A DNA stretch of 64,000 bases from Owenia fusiformis (GCA_903813345.2 CAIIXF020000008.1:23976822-24040821), one strand, 5' to 3'. Counted from the first letter of the stretch, positions 22,831 to 34,266 are shown. The notes: generated by a model not told the origin, from the sequence alone. Numbers and translations are program-made.

Positions 22831-23590
22831 TTTTGCATTGATATATCCATGATAACTTGATTCCTTGCACAAACAAAATGAAAATATGATTTGATCAAAA
22901 TTGTAGATCTTTTGATTTACTTGTCTCAGAGATATTTTGGTTATGATTGTTCATAATTATAATTTTGCTATTTGATCAATATATTTTTACAGTTGAAATG
23001 TCTCCAGAAGGGCTTAGTCTACAATTGGATTACATAAACCCTGTATACCAAATGAAAACAAGATTTTCCTGATATTTCTTTGAGACCAACAATGCCTCAA
23101 TTTTAAAGTTCCCTGATCAAGATGTCTAGAATAACACCTTGATTGCAAATAGAAGGGAGAAAGGATCCCCCCTCGCCCACCCTATAAATTGCTTGCTACA
23201 CCAGTGTATCAAGTAAATGTTCCAATACATATGAACATATGGTAATACAAGGGATTCTTTTGATTCTAAAACAGTTTACAGATATCCTTAAAAGTCAGTA
23301 TATTTTTCATATATTTTCGAACTTAAAAATGTCCTTAAAAGTCAGTATATTTCTCAGTATATGTTTGTACTTAAAAATGTCCTTAAGTACATTTTTGTAC
23401 TGAACTTTGCACATTTTTTATATACATAACTATACTGAATTTTGAACTTAAAAAGTCAGTATATTTTTCAGTACATATATATAATGAATTTTATACTTAA
23501 AAAGTCGGTACATTTTTCAATACAAATATGTACTGAAAACGCTCCTTTCAGTACAAATGCCCCCCTCCCCCTAGTGAATAGAGACAATAT

Positions 23591-24280
23591 TAATGGCCTA
23601 GTCACATAGCCCGGCCGATGAGGTTACGATGAGCCAGCGATGCAATTTTCACCGAACTCGGCCGAACACCGGCCAGACACCGGCCGGACATCCGTGGCGT
23701 TTGTTGCTTAAAACTGCATCGGTGGTAGCTCGGTGAAATTTTAACTTCGGAGTTAAATTTCACCGGGCTCTCACCGAGCTCCCTCATCATGTCATCGCAG
23801 CCCCATCGTAACCACATCGGAAATCACGTCGGCCGGTGCACGGCCGAGTATCGGTCGGTGTCCCGTGCATCTGAGACAACCAGAGGACGAGGTTTTTTAA
23901 CGGACAGCGGCCGAGCTCCGACCGAGCTCCGGCCGATGTGGGACGGAGCATCGGCCGGTCACTGTTCAAAGCCCGTTAACAACCCGGCCGGCGATCGCAC
24001 AGTGTCCTGTTACCTGCTCGGGTACCGGCCGTATTCCTTCCGATGTCCGGCCGACCTCCGGCCGGTAGTTGCTGCCACATTGGCAGAAAAAAACTACCAT
24101 TTTGAGACAGACTCCGTACGGTCACCGGCCGGTGTTCGGTCTGTCGCCTGAAGATGTCCGGACGGAGTCCGTTCACGTCACCGAGCTCTGCTTCCGATGA
24201 GGAGAGCTCGGTGGCACCAAAAAAATCCACCGAGCTCTACCGATGCCGGACATCGGCCGGGCTATGTGACTAGGCCATTA
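23591..24280. mobile_element. 690-bp GC-rich TIR element
   Basis: The perfect inverted ends ATGGCCTAGTCACATAGCCC (continuing GGCCGATG) are flanked by TA. The body is densely reiterated CCGGCCG, CACCGAGCTC and TCCGGAC words and is visibly GC- and CpG-rich in an AT-rich window. Frames of 60-120 codons on both strands here come from the scarcity of stops in GC-rich repeats and share no motif. I consider none real. Confidence 0.85.
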
Positions 24281-25321
24281 GGTTTACTACTCAAATTAGC
24301 ATTTCACCAAGTATTCAAATTTTATTCCGTACTGCATTCTGTCGTATTTCTCCAGTTATATTTTTCACATATTCATAGAAGTAAAGAATATCATACCAAT
24401 AATGCATACTTTAATATATTCAAAACCTTTGCAAACACAATTATCAGTTTCACGAGGGGAAAGTCTACCCGCGTATATACAACCTACCGCCGAGTAAGAC
24501 ATGCATATACCGCCAATCCAATGTTTGGTAAACTACATCTCATAGGAAAATGGACAATAAAGGTAATATTGGACCTCTATCAATTCTCTTGGATGGTTAG
24601 AATCGTTACTAAGATGTTCTAGCAGGCGGAATTGGCCTAGAATTATAGTTGAAATATATTTTTATGTACAAATTAAGAGATAAGTAAAACGTATAATGGT
24701 TTTTGGTTTGTTTTCTCAGTCATATTCACTTTAATTGATAACGAGACATACATAAGACATACCTGTGTCGGTAAATGCATGTCATATGCATAATATATTA
24801 AAGGGTTCCGATTAGCATCCCGTATAAAAACAATATGGCGGCTCCAGGCGAATCAACTGGATCAGTCCATTTTTAAGAAATAAGGGGAGTTCTGTAAAAT
24901 CCAGTTTATTGAAATTGTCTTTGAGATAAAGTAATCCGTTTATAATGATTTTGAAAACGTTATCCAAAGAGTGATTGCGTTCAAAGAATACATGTACAAC
25001 AGCCAATATAAATCCTTGTATTAGAAACCGGTTTGTCTTGCTTTGTTTCATTTGTAGGATATTTCATATGCCAAGCTGTGTGCTATTACGTTATGGGGAA
25101 ATTTAGATGCCAATTTTTCCTTATTGTACAAAAATAGAAGATCCTGAAACTTCACCCATAAATGTGGAATTGATTTGTCAAAATAAAAATCACCCTTTTA
25201 TAAATGTGTGACGATCTATAATATACTTATGCTATATAACAGTTAGAGGAGTTGACACAACGACCTCGAACCTGTGAACCCTTGAGTAATATTCCGGGAT
25301 CGGGCCTTTTATACTAACCCC
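24281..25321. other. No recognisable gene
   Basis: AT-rich sequence. A plus-strand frame of 141 codons (24197-24622) starts inside the GC-rich element and runs out of it. It has no motif or splice context that I recognise, so I treat it as chance. A 79-codon minus-strand frame at 24812 is equally unsupported. Confidence 0.45.
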
Positions 25322-25322
25322 C

Positions 25323-26109
25323 CTATCACACCAAACTCGTTCTTATCCGTTCTTGCCAGTCCTACGAAAACGTCGTAAAACGGGCTCAATCTGGTTGTGG
25401 TCGGGAAATATGTCTGAAATAATTAGCTTCTTCGTTCTTAAACAGTCTTCAATACGTCCTTCTCGTTCGCAGTTCGTTCAGGTCGCACCACGTCGGTGTG
25501 CAACGTAGTAGAACGCGTCCCTTAGTCTAGAAGGTCAACATGACCTGATTACAGAACGTTATGGTCGCCATCGAATTTTGAATCGATTCAAAATTCTAAA
25601 ATCACATTCCCGTCTGAGAACGATCATAAAGTTCGTAAATAGACCTTAGAAAGTTGCAGCTACGTTCATTCCGATCGCACACAGTTTTGAAGAACGCAGT
25701 GGCAACTTGTTTGGTGTGATAGCTATATTTTTGCTAACTCGTTCATAAGCAGTGTTAAATACGTTCTCAATCAGTTTAAACCCGTTTGCAATTAGATCTA
25801 CCTCGTTCTCAACACGTCCTCAGACAATTCAACTCGTTGTTAAAACGTCCCTAGATGGATTGAAGTACGACGGTTCCGTTCGTAGTACGTCCAGCTCGTC
25901 GTTAGTACATTGTCACTCGTTCTAATTGTAGAACGTGACGACCACGAGAACATTTTGAGCATTGTCTAAGTTCTAGAGGACCTACCCGTTCGAGTACGTT
26001 CGATGAAGTTTGTTAATAGATCCCAAACGGTTCTTAGTAGGTCCAGTCCGTTCGTACACAGTTGAAGCCCGTTTTTGAGAACGTAGTGAGAACTAGTTTG
26101 GTGTGATAG
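25323..26109. mobile_element. TIR element pair built of CGTTCT/ACGT words
   Basis: CTATCACACCAAACTCGTTC at 25323 is matched in inverted form at 25710-25722 and again at 26095-26109 (TTTGGTGTGATAG). These may be two abutting copies of about 400 bases sharing an end, or one element with an internal end. The interior is reiterated CGTTCT, ACGTCC and GAACG, CpG-rich compared with the flanks. No coding frame. Superfamily uncertain. Confidence 0.7.
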
Positions 26110-26339
26110 CAGGGTAAACGGTGAGCAACACCAGAAACGAGCGTTCGATTTGCTAAACGATATGCGTCACCCTTTAAGTGTCAAACTATTAGGTCAAAAT
26201 AGCATTTTTGGACAGCAAAATCTTCACATAAACTTTGTCCTAAAAGATCCGATGTTATCAGACATCAGACCCGATGTGATCAATGAGTAATATAACTAGA
26301 CTTTGGAAATTGAACAAGTTCAATTTCAGACTCCAGATT

Positions 26340-26602
26340 TAGACTCTTTTTAGCCGAGTCATCCAGAATAAGCCGAGTCATCCAGAGTAAGCTGAGTCAT
26401 CCAGAAAAAGATGGATGGATAAAATAGGAAGGTAGAATAGGATAGAATAGGAAGGAACGATAGGATAGAATAAGAAAGAAGGATAGGATAGAACAGAATA
26501 GGAAGAAAGGATATGATAGGAGGGGATAGGAAGGAAAAGATACGAAGGAAGGATAGATAGGAAGGATAGGATAGGATAGGATAAGATCAGATAGGAAGGA
26601 TG
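26340..26602 (+). repeat. Short tandem repeats (GCCGAGTCATCCAGAATAA and GATAG-type)
   Basis: Three copies of a 19-base unit, GCCGAGTCATCCAGAATAA and variants, lie at about 26353-26407. They are followed by about 190 bases of purine-rich GGATAGAATAGGAAGGA-type minisatellite. Confidence 0.85.
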
Positions 26603-26732
26603 GATGAATGTTTCAATATTTTCTTCTCTACTCTTGACTTTCTATCAGAAGAGGACATTTAAATCTACAAGATGTAAAAATAACAAATTGGTCTGAAGCA
26701 GGGATAACGCTCAATTAGACCGATTCAATAAA

Positions 26733-26945
26733 ATACAAGTCTCGATTTGGGGAAAGAAGTTCATCAGTGTACTGCGCTAATATTTTTTTGCGAAAAATCT
26801 GGAAATATTACCCAAATTAAATTATGGCTATTCAAAAGAAGACATTCAAATCTATATTATGTAAAAAAAATCAAATTTGTCCGAAGCAGGGATAATGCTC
26901 ATTTAGATTGATGAACTTCGTTCTCCAAACCGAGATTCGTCCTTT
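26733..26945. mobile_element. 213-bp MITE related to the 6.5-kb element at 9989
   Basis: It has ends 'aagtctcgatttggggaaag' and 'cgttctccaaaccgagattc', plus the inner blocks 'gacattcaaatctatattat' and 'tattacccaaatta', all shared with the ends of the 9989-16472 element. A further right-end-like fragment precedes it at 26640-26720. Confidence 0.7.
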
Positions 26946-27047
26946 GCAACCAATTTAAAACGAATCTTAATATTCGCTTGGGATAAATCTGTCCAAGTGA
27001 GTCTTTGCTTTGCTTGTCTCTATACTAAATTATATATTTACTTAATT

Positions 27048-28700
27048 ATCCCATCGAACGAAGTTCGGAGGGATATAGGGAACCCCCCGTCCGTCCGTCT
27101 GTCCGTCCGTCCGTCCGAGCAATAACTCAAATACCGTTGGCCCGATTTTGTTCATATTTTGTACACATATACCCTATGGGAGTAGAAGTTCTGCTCGAAA
27201 GCCAACTTTCAAAATGGCTGCTCATTTCAAAATGACGGCCATTTTAGTGCCGAATTTACAGTAATTTAGGTGCAATATGTAAAATTGTAATAGCAATTTG
27301 TTTTAGATGTAAAAAAATTATATAGGACATTAATAAAGCTAGAAGTGTAGATATTAAAGAAGCACATGGCAGCCATCTTGAAAAATGGCAGCCTTTACTC
27401 GTTATTTTATGATTTTTGCTGTAACTCGAAAAGTAGTGGAGCGATTTTGTTCATATTTGGTATGTGAATACTTCAAACATTGCACACTGTCTAAAAACAC
27501 TTTTGGTAGAAGGTGGCCATTTTGAAAAATGGCCACCATTTAAACGTATTTTACTATAACTCAAAAAGTAGTGGAGCCATTTTGTTCATATTTGGTATGT
27601 GAATACTATAAGCATGACACACTGTCCTATGACACTTTTGGTAGAAGGCGGCCATTTGAAAAAAAATTTGAAAAATGGCCGCCATTTTAACGTATTTTAC
27701 TATTACTCGAAAAGTAGTGATGTAAGCATGGCACACTGTCTAATGACACTTTTGGTAGAAGGCGGCCATTTTGAAAAATGTAATGTATTTTACTATAACT
27801 CGAAAAGTAGTGGAGCGATTTTGTTCATATTTGGTATGTGAATACTATAAGTCCACCCGCTATGGCTCAGTGGCAGAGAGAGTCAAGGTTACCAATATCG
27901 CTTGGCCCCGGGTTCGATTCCCGGTTCAGACAAGTTTGTTTATGCGTTATGTAATTCTGGGTGTTTGACTGAGTGGTTCACGACTCGTGTTATAAAAGGC
28001 TGTGGTGTGTACTTGTATGTCTGTTTACCTGTGCACATAAAAGAAAACAGGGCTCCTCCAAGGAGGGGTTTCTGGCTCTATCTTCGAGTGTTAAAATACG
28101 TAAAAAATACAGAATATACCAATGAGGTATTGCTCGCCAAAATATGGCGGTAACCAAGATATAATAATAATAATAAGCAGGACACACTGTCCTATGACAC
28201 TTTTGGTAGAAGGCGGCCATTTTGAAAATTTTTTTGAAAAATGGCTGCCATTTTAACATATTTTACTATAACTTGAAAAGTAGTGAAGCGATTTTGTTCA
28301 TATTTGGTATGTGAATACTGTAAGCATGGCACACTGTCTAATGACACTTTTGGTAGAAGGTAGCCATTTTGAAAAATGGCCACCATTTTAACGTTTTTTA
28401 ATATAACTTGAAAAGTAGTGGAGCGATTTTGTTCATATTTGGTATGTGAATACTATAAGTATGGCACATGGTCAAAATGAAAAATGGCTGCCATTTTAAC
28501 ATATTTTACTATAACTTGAAAAGTAGTGAAGCGATTTTGTTCATATTTGGTATGTGAATACTGTAAGCATGGCACACTGTCTAATGACATTTTTGGTAGA
28601 AGGCGGCCATTTTGAAAAATGGCTGCCATTTTTGCTATATACTTTGTTTGTAAAAATGCCATCCATGGCTGTTCTATGGGATTCGCTACGCTTTAGCCAA
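27048..28700 (+). mobile_element. Hairpin-started repeat family B, copy 1
   Basis: It starts ATCCCA-TCGAAC-GAA-GTTCGG-AGGGAT, an imperfect stem-loop, followed by a CCGT/CTGT microsatellite. At least seven units of about 130 bases follow, running 'actataactcgaaaagtagt', 'gagcgattttgttcatattt', 'gacacttttggtagaaggcg', 'gccattttgaaaaatggc'. It stops at 'gggattcgctacgctttag' without the expected right end. A related right end is at 36960-37112. One unit is interrupted by the SINE at 27852. Non-coding: the repeated frames are palindrome shadows. Confidence 0.8.
27852..28172 (+). mobile_element. tRNA-derived SINE
   Basis: The 5' head has an A-box TGGCTCAGTGG (27863-27873) and a B-box GGTTCGATTCC (27911-27921), about 38 bases apart as in tRNA promoters. 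The body continues to an AATA-type tail at 28161-28172. ATAAG flanks both ends (27847-27851 and 28173-28177), and the host family B unit resumes correctly afterwards ('..acacactgtcc'). These are the features of an RNA polymerase III-transcribed SINE moved by a LINE. Confidence 0.85.
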
Positions 28701-28824
28701 AATAATTGGTCAGAGTGGCTTGAATGATGAATGTGTTTATTTCAGTGGTATAACTAGATCACATCTTCCATAAAATCCTTATTCAAAATTCAATTGGAAT
28801 CATAGTTTTTATATTTTGTAAAAG

Positions 28825-28935
28825 GTCCTGTGACAGTGAGTAGCAGACCTGCGTGGCAAAGGGGGAATAATGGATCAGTTGGTCCAAACCCAATACTCCA
28901 GCAGGAAGATAGTGAGGCTGGCTGTGCAATATTAG
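28825..28935 (+). CDS. Candidate exon 2 of the unrecognised gene
   Basis: A T-rich tract and AG at 28823-28824 precede an open 111-base segment, which ends at the donor 'gtaagt' (28936). It enters in phase 1 and leaves in phase 1, encoding 36 whole codons: PVTVSSRPAWQRGNNG, then SVGPNPILQQEDSEAGCAIL. With exon 1 (ends ...g) the junction codon is GGT, Gly. The sequence is S/G/N/Q-rich and could be a loop or linker. No domain recognised. The reading frame on the other strand has no splice support. Confidence 0.55.
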
Positions 28936-29074
28936 GTAAGTTAATACCATCAAAGATCTGAACAGATCGCTTGTCCACACATGTTTGAGACAAAATATTT
29001 AGAGACAATCTTTGTCATAATGTTTCAGTATTGAGAATATTTAATTATAATCAATTTGAGATATGAACATTATG

Positions 29075-29990
29075 ATCCCACTGAACAAAGTTCAAGAGGG
29101 ATATAGAAAAGCCACCTGTTCGTATATTTACCATCCCTGTGTCCGGGTGATAACTCAAATACTGATTGATGGATTGATGGACTTCAAATTTGACCTCGCT
29201 CCTGAAAGAATTTTCAATTGGCCACCCAATTACTCAGATGCGAGTAGGTAGTTACCAGTTTCGCCACCAGGTGGCTGATTCGGGGGAATTAATATGGCAG
29301 GGTATTACAAAATTCCCTTAAACTTGAATATGCATCAGTTTTAGTGGTTCACTTTTCTTATTACCCTTATGTATCTGATACTTTAAATACAAATTAAAAC
29401 ATGTCCAGTAAAATAAAATATCATCTGCCCAACACAAGAAAAGATATTTCACTTTTTGTGGTTTTACAACATTGGGTCTATTGGGAATCTCCCTGACCTA
29501 GAAGTCACATTTTCAAAGAAAATTAAATTTTCAAAGTTGATAAACTCTTTTCAAAACCACATTTCTAAATGTAATTTTACATGTAGATTCCAAATATGAC
29601 ATCAGTTTAACTGAATTTTTAATGATGTAAATCAAGATTATTTCTTCTTCCATCTAGTCTGGTATTCAAACTTGAAATGCCACGGTTAGTTTAAGAGTCA
29701 TGTCATTAATAATAATATTGCAAGTGGCTTTACATCACCAAGAAATTAGTGTTGTTTGGGCATCAGTTTGACTGAATTGTGAGTTTTTAATGACGTAAAT
29801 CAAGATTATTTCTACTCGCATCTGGGATATTCAACTGAAATACCAGTGAATGGATTTGGTTCAAATTTGATATATTTATGCCTAGGGACAAAGTTACTCT
29901 GTTCAAGAAAGAATTTTCAAGATGGCGGCTGAATTTCAAAATGACTGTCATTTTTTGTAAAATAATGTGTCATAGGCCAAACTATAAACC
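29075..29990 (+). mobile_element. Family B fragment, copy 2, interrupted by a MITE
   Basis: It starts ATCCCACTGAACAAAGTTCA, again a short stem-loop, then 'agggatatag' as in family B, and the shared phrase 'gataactcaaatac' occurs in both copies. After the insertion at 29233-29826 it continues to 'caagatggcggctgaatttc'. The right end is not recognisable. Confidence 0.6.
29233..29826 (+). mobile_element. MITE family C, copy 1 (594 bp)
   Basis: The ends CTCAGATGCGAGTAG and CTACTCGCATCTGGG are inverted. The left 440 bases match the copy at 61312-61741 on the other strand, including 'ccaccaggtggctgattcgg' and 'atgtaattttacatgtagat'. This copy is longer because its right-end section ('gtaaatcaagattatttct') is present twice, at about 29627 and 29798. 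Confidence 0.75.
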
Positions 29991-30240
29991 TAATACGTCA
30001 CTTCCGCTGAATAGAAAAATGTAGTTTCAAAAAATGGGGATCACCTCATTATACTGACTCGCATTGTGATGTAAAAAGGCTTGTAATGGAAGATGTATGA
30101 TAAGAGTAGAAGAGTATGATAAGTATTACTGAAAATCATCTGCATTTAATCAGGAAGACCAGGTAAGAAATAGCAACAGAACACTAGTACAGGTTTCATC
30201 AAGGAAAGGAAACTCAAAACTGCAAACATCCTTTTATCAT

Positions 30241-30759
30241 AGCCCAAGTCAAACCTTCATGTACATGTTGTTAGTCTGTGAAAATATGTCACATATTTAT
30301 TATCAAAGTTTAGTTTGGAACAAAATAGATTTAAAAATACTACAATGTAAGCTTTCAATAAGTAGAGGAGTGAGACAGGGATGCCCACTTAGTCCGTATA
30401 TCTTCATACTGTGTGCCGAGATACTAAGCTCAGCTATAAGAGATTCAGATGAGATAACAGGTATAACAATAGATGGTGAAACAACAGTGAAAATCAGCCA
30501 GTACGCAGATGACACATGCATCATACTTGAGGGAGAAAACTCCTTACAGCCAAGCTTTGAAATGCTCAGAAAGTTTGCTATCATATCAGGCCTAAAGGTA
30601 AACGTAGATAAAACTATTGTGGCAATTATTGGAGCAGACCCCACAGAGGAACACAGACAAAGAACTCAAAATATCTGTCACACAATAGGAACTAAACTGT
30701 AAGAAATTGAAATAAACATCCTGGGTATAACAATACCAATCAACAGAGGTTTTGGAAAG
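30241..30759 (+). pseudogene. LINE reverse transcriptase fragment, part 1
   Basis: The frame from 30259 contains GVRQGCPLSPYIF and ISQYADDTCIILEG, the conserved reverse transcriptase blocks around the YADD catalytic pair, then SGLKVNVDKT. This pattern is of the L1/Tx1 type. The frame stops at 30700-30702 but similarity runs on to 'LGITIPINRGFGK'. The N-terminal half, including endonuclease, is missing, and the element is split by the insertion at 30760. Dead copy. Confidence 0.85.
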
Positions 30760-31546
30760 CACTCGACCTGGTCGCATTTGCGACCAGATTTCAGTACTTG
30801 CGACCAACATGTGAAATCTAGTGGTCCTCATTGTGAGTACACTATATGGAGCATTATTCATTTTATAAGAATTTATTAACATTTTTACCTTATCTGACGG
30901 TGACTCGGTCCAAAGTTGTCAGCATATTCTGATTCTGATTATTTTTCATTCTTCTAATTATCGCCCAACAAGAATTGTAAGGTTCAATTTGATTGGCTAG
31001 CTATATTGCATCATCTACTGTGAACCAATAAGATTCGAGTTTACAATTTCCAGAAACCGGAAGTAGCTTACCGAAAGTGATATTTTCAAAATGTTATAGT
31101 GATTTTTCTATCAAAATCCATTGACATCCACCTTAATTCTTCTTGATATCTAATCTTTTTACTTCCACATATTCAGAAAAATTAAGTTCTTGATCCCACT
31201 GGATTTTTACGCAAATACGTTCACAGAAATTCCAAGTGATGAGTCTTAGTCGCGTCAGCATTAGTTTCCAAAAAGAAGAAAGAAACAATTCTTTTCAGAT
31301 TATTGGAAGCAAGGTAATCCCTAGCTTATTCATTCAAGAAGGAAATTCAATGAAATGTACCGGCATGCAAAGAAGCTGCTTCAATTTCAAGGTGGCACAA
31401 ATAATTTCTTAATTTTTTTTTTTTTCTTGGGACCAGTAACAAATTGAAATGAAGTGGTCCTACTTGGCGACCAACATTTCTCCAGGACCACTTCACATGA
31501 ATTTTTACTGGTCCCAAGGACCACTACTCAATTTTAAGGACCAAAA
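30760..31546. mobile_element. Insertion splitting the LINE, built of GGTC/GACC words
   Basis: LINE similarity breaks after 'aggttttggaaag' and resumes at 'ctcttcaacaaccgcaatat'. The insert begins CACTCGACCTGGTCGCATTT and ends with several GTCC/GGACCA words ('aaggaccaaaac'). Words GCGACCA and TGGTCC recur near both ends in both orientations. A target duplication is not clear, so the borders are approximate. No coding frame. Confidence 0.55.
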
Positions 31547-32150
31547 CCTCTTCAACAACCGCAATATAGAAGAGGTAAACTACCCAAAGGCCATAGAGAA
31601 AATAAAAAATATCGTTAAACCATGGGGGCAAAGAAACCTAACAGTAATAGGAAAAGTCATAATAATAAAGGCCCTACTCAGCCAACTAATGTATATGATG
31701 ACAGTACTACCGATGCCAGGAGAAATAATGAGGAAAATAGAAGATATATTTTACGCATTTATCTGGAACAACAAGTCAGAGAAGATAGCAAGAAAAACAT
31801 TAATGAGAGAGGTTAAAGAAGGAGGATTAAATATGATTGACGTAAGAGCATTTGCTAGAAACTTGGAATTTAAGTGGATAAAATGCATTAATAATGAGGA
31901 AATGAATTCCAAATGGGCAAAGCTATGGAGACACCACCTCAGAAAACAAAACGGGCAAAACATTTGGAAATGGAACTGCAGAGAAATAGAAAAGGTACAA
32001 CTGAACAACCTGAAGATTAAATCTATACAAGAGGCTTTAAAAATATGGACGTCCATAAACTTCATTGAGGGAAAGGACGTCAAACATAATGAAATAGGAC
32101 ATGAACTTATCTGGAATAATTCTAACATTACCAACAGCACGGATAGTACC
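31547..32150 (+). pseudogene. LINE reverse transcriptase fragment, part 2 (thumb and C-terminal)
   Basis: The frame reads KAIEKIKNIVKPWGQRNLTV, GKVIIIKALLSQLMYMMTVL, then FYAFIWNNKSEKIARKTL and EGGLNMIDVRAFARNLEFKW. This is the usual order after the palm domain in L1/Tx1-type LINEs ('W..R.LT..GK...IK' and 'GGL.M.D'). It is the continuation of part 1 across the insertion. It is truncated near 32150, before any zinc-binding C-terminus or tail. Confidence 0.85.
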
Positions 32151-32910
32151 TTGAGCCCCGTTATAATTGAGAGGTCGCGAGCAAGTTCCCACTGAAATCA
32201 CGAGCAAAGTCATTTTTATTTATTTCACCTTGAAATATGGACCAAAAAGCTAAGAATACTAATAACAGTTCTTTGATACTTTGGGTATAGTTTGTGAACA
32301 GGTATATCTTCACAAACAATGAAAGAAAAAGTATATTTTTTCACTTGCATGGAAGAAACGGGCGTCAATATGCACGTTTGCATAATTTACTGTTAAAATA
32401 ATACTTTTATTGTTAAAATAGAGACAAGAACTACGATATACATACCTCATAATGAATATTGGATCAACATTGTATGTATTGATAAGTTAGTCTACAATAA
32501 CATCTACTGTGGGTGGTGAAATACACCTTTGAAGGTGTTCCAGTGGCCCTGCTGAAATTATGAGGAAGCCCCGCTGAAAACAAGAGGAGGTCCTGCTGAA
32601 ATCAGGAGCAGATTTCACGAGTACCCGCTTCGATCTTGAGGAAAGCTGCATTACTATTCCATGAACTTTTGAGATTCTTTAAATAAACGTACAGGAAAGA
32701 CCAATTTAAGTATTTCTAATAATTATATTATACTGTTTCATTCTTGGGCCACGTTTGAAATGTTTCTATTGCAACTTCAAGTCACCAGAGAAGAGCGTTT
32801 TTTTTTTAGACATGTTATAGAGTTGCATCCAACCTTGGATTTCAAAATAAACGAACCAGAATGTATAGGAGAAAGATGGATAGATCATGTATTATACAAT
32901 GCATACACTG
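32151..32910. other. Non-coding stretch, possible degenerate element
   Basis: TGAAATCA(C/G)GAGCA-like words occur at both edges (about 32185-32210 and 32590-32630), again suggesting a word-repeat element, but I could not define ends. Otherwise AT-rich with no frame of interest. Confidence 0.35.
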
Positions 32911-33294
32911 TAAAGCCCTGTATACACCATAAATAACTTTTCAATCGTTTCAATCACTCCTTTCATTTCCACGTTTGTGCAATTTCCTATACGTTTCAAT
33001 GCTTGCGTCATTTCGAACATTTCAATCGATTCACCTTTGACTGTTTCGCACTTTCAAGCATTTCAATCAAACTACAGGGTGACCGGAAAAAAAGGAGACC
33101 ATTGAAGTAATCAATTTCTCCTAAACTAGACAAGTGCCATCAATGAAATTTTGCATACACTGGAACAGTTATATGGAAATTTGTTACTGAAGGTTTCAAT
33201 ACAAGCACTCAACTGGTTCAGGAGCTATGATCATTTACATAACATGCTCCAAATAGGCACAATTGAGACCAACGCAGAGTTGGATTCATATGGC

Positions 33295-33456
33295 AAACTA
33301 CCCTTACATGTTCTGCCCTCTATGGCATTATTATGGCATTACATATAGCAGTGATTGCCTTCTTTAGGTCAACAATAGTCTGAGGATTGTTTTGGTATAG
33401 ATTGTCTTTCAAATATCCATACAAAAAGAAATCAGCAGGATTCAAGTCTAGGCTGT
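33295..33456 (-). pseudogene. Mariner-type transposase C-terminus, left arm
   Basis: On the minus strand the same protein region can be read: NPADFFLYGYLKDNLYQNNP, then TIVDLKKAITAICNAI. It is the mirror image of the frame at 33700-33907, with several substitutions and a broken frame further on. Confidence 0.75.
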
Positions 33457-33699
33457 AATGGCAATGAAGGGTTATCTGACATGTGGTTCATCATCCTGTT
33501 GCCAAAGTGCTGATTTACCCAATCTTAAGAGTCACTTTAGATATTGGGCATAGTGCCATGTTACTAAAACCACTATATGGCACAATTAAATCCCATATGG
33601 AAACCAAGGGCTGCCCAATACCTCCTTAGGATGATACTGTAACTGAGTGGGACCACTGAGTCAGAAGCCATAGGTCAGATAAGCTTCGTCTCCATACAC

Positions 33700-33907
33700 C
33701 TCAAATTTGAATCCACCTGATTTCTTTTTGTGGGGCAATTTGAAAGACAATGTGTACCAAAACAATCCTGAGACAATTGCTGACCTAAAGGTGGCAATAA
33801 ATGCTAAATGTAATGCCATAACAAGGTCGGAATATGTAAGGGTATTTGCCAAATGTATCCAGCTCTGCGTTGGTCTCAATTGCGCCTATTTGGAGCATGT
33901 TATGTAA
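33700..33907 (+). pseudogene. Mariner-type transposase C-terminus, right arm
   Basis: The frame reads PPDFFLWGNLKDNVYQNNPE, then TIADLKVAINAKCNAI, ending CAYLEHVM and a stop. PxDFFLWGxLKDxVY..NP is the conserved region around the final catalytic Asp of many mariner/IS630-type transposases. Only this terminal part is present. Confidence 0.8.
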
Positions 33908-34266
33908 ATGATCATAGCTCCTGAACCAGTTGACTGCTTGTATTGACACTTTCAGGAACAAATTTCCATAGAACTGTCCTGATGTATGCAAAATTTCATT
34001 GATGTCACTAGTCTATTTTAGGAGATATTGCCTATTTCAATGGTCTCCTTTTTTTCCGGTCACCCTGTACCAATCCATGAAGAAACGGGTGAAATGAGTC
34101 AAAAGAAAAACGAACATGCATGTTTTTCATTTTAATCAATTAATTTGCCTTTAGAAGCTATTTTCGCATTCTCTTTCATTTCAATCATTTCAAGCACTTC
34201 GGCCTTTTCACCCCCACCCCCCCCCCCGTTTCAACCATTTTGCCTGTCAGCGTATACACCCCTTTA

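Larger units (their letters stand above)
18888..23573. mobile_element. 4.7-kb TIR element hosting two family A insertions
   Basis: The left end TA-GGGGAGGGCATTTGTACTGA and the right end TCAGTACAAATGCCCCCCTC-(CCC)TA are inverted and flanked by TA. Both arms consist of loose reiterations of 'aaaaagtcagtatatttttc' and 'agtacaaaattcagta'. The left arm is split by family A copy 3, since the same phrases resume at 20304. The core also holds family A copy 4, MITE 22430-22830 and a solo mariner-like end TACAGGGTGTAAAAAAAATG at about 20474. No transposase is seen. Confidence 0.75.
33073..34069. mobile_element. Mariner-like element made of two inverted 3' ends
   Basis: TA-CAGGGTGACCGGAAAAAAAG and its inverse bound a 1-kb element. 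Inverted similarity covers about 370 bases of each arm and includes transposase C-terminal codons in both arms, so the arms are two copies of the same 3' end placed back to back. TA duplications and CAGGGTG ends fit Tc1/mariner. There is no complete transposase, so it is non-autonomous. Confidence 0.85.
32911..34266. mobile_element. TIR element built of TTTCAATC words, split by a mariner palindrome
   Basis: The left edge 'taaagccctgtatacacc' is the inverse of the right edge 'gcgtatacacccctttag', with mismatches. The sequence between, outside the nested element at 33073, is mostly reiterated TTTCAATCA, CATTTCAA and complements. It contains a run of C at about 34209-34227. Borders are approximate. 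Confidence 0.55.

Noticed and set aside
23602-24230. Overlapping 60-120 codon frames on both strands
   Set aside because: All lie in a GC-rich word-repeat transposon where stop codons are rare. No motif, and several frames are open at once.
24197-24622. 141-codon plus-strand frame
   Set aside because: It starts within a transposon end and continues into unrelated AT-rich sequence. No domain, and no splice or promoter context.
1-28700. CRISPR array
   Set aside because: Repeats are long, diverged and contiguous, with no regular unique spacers, and the genome is eukaryotic.
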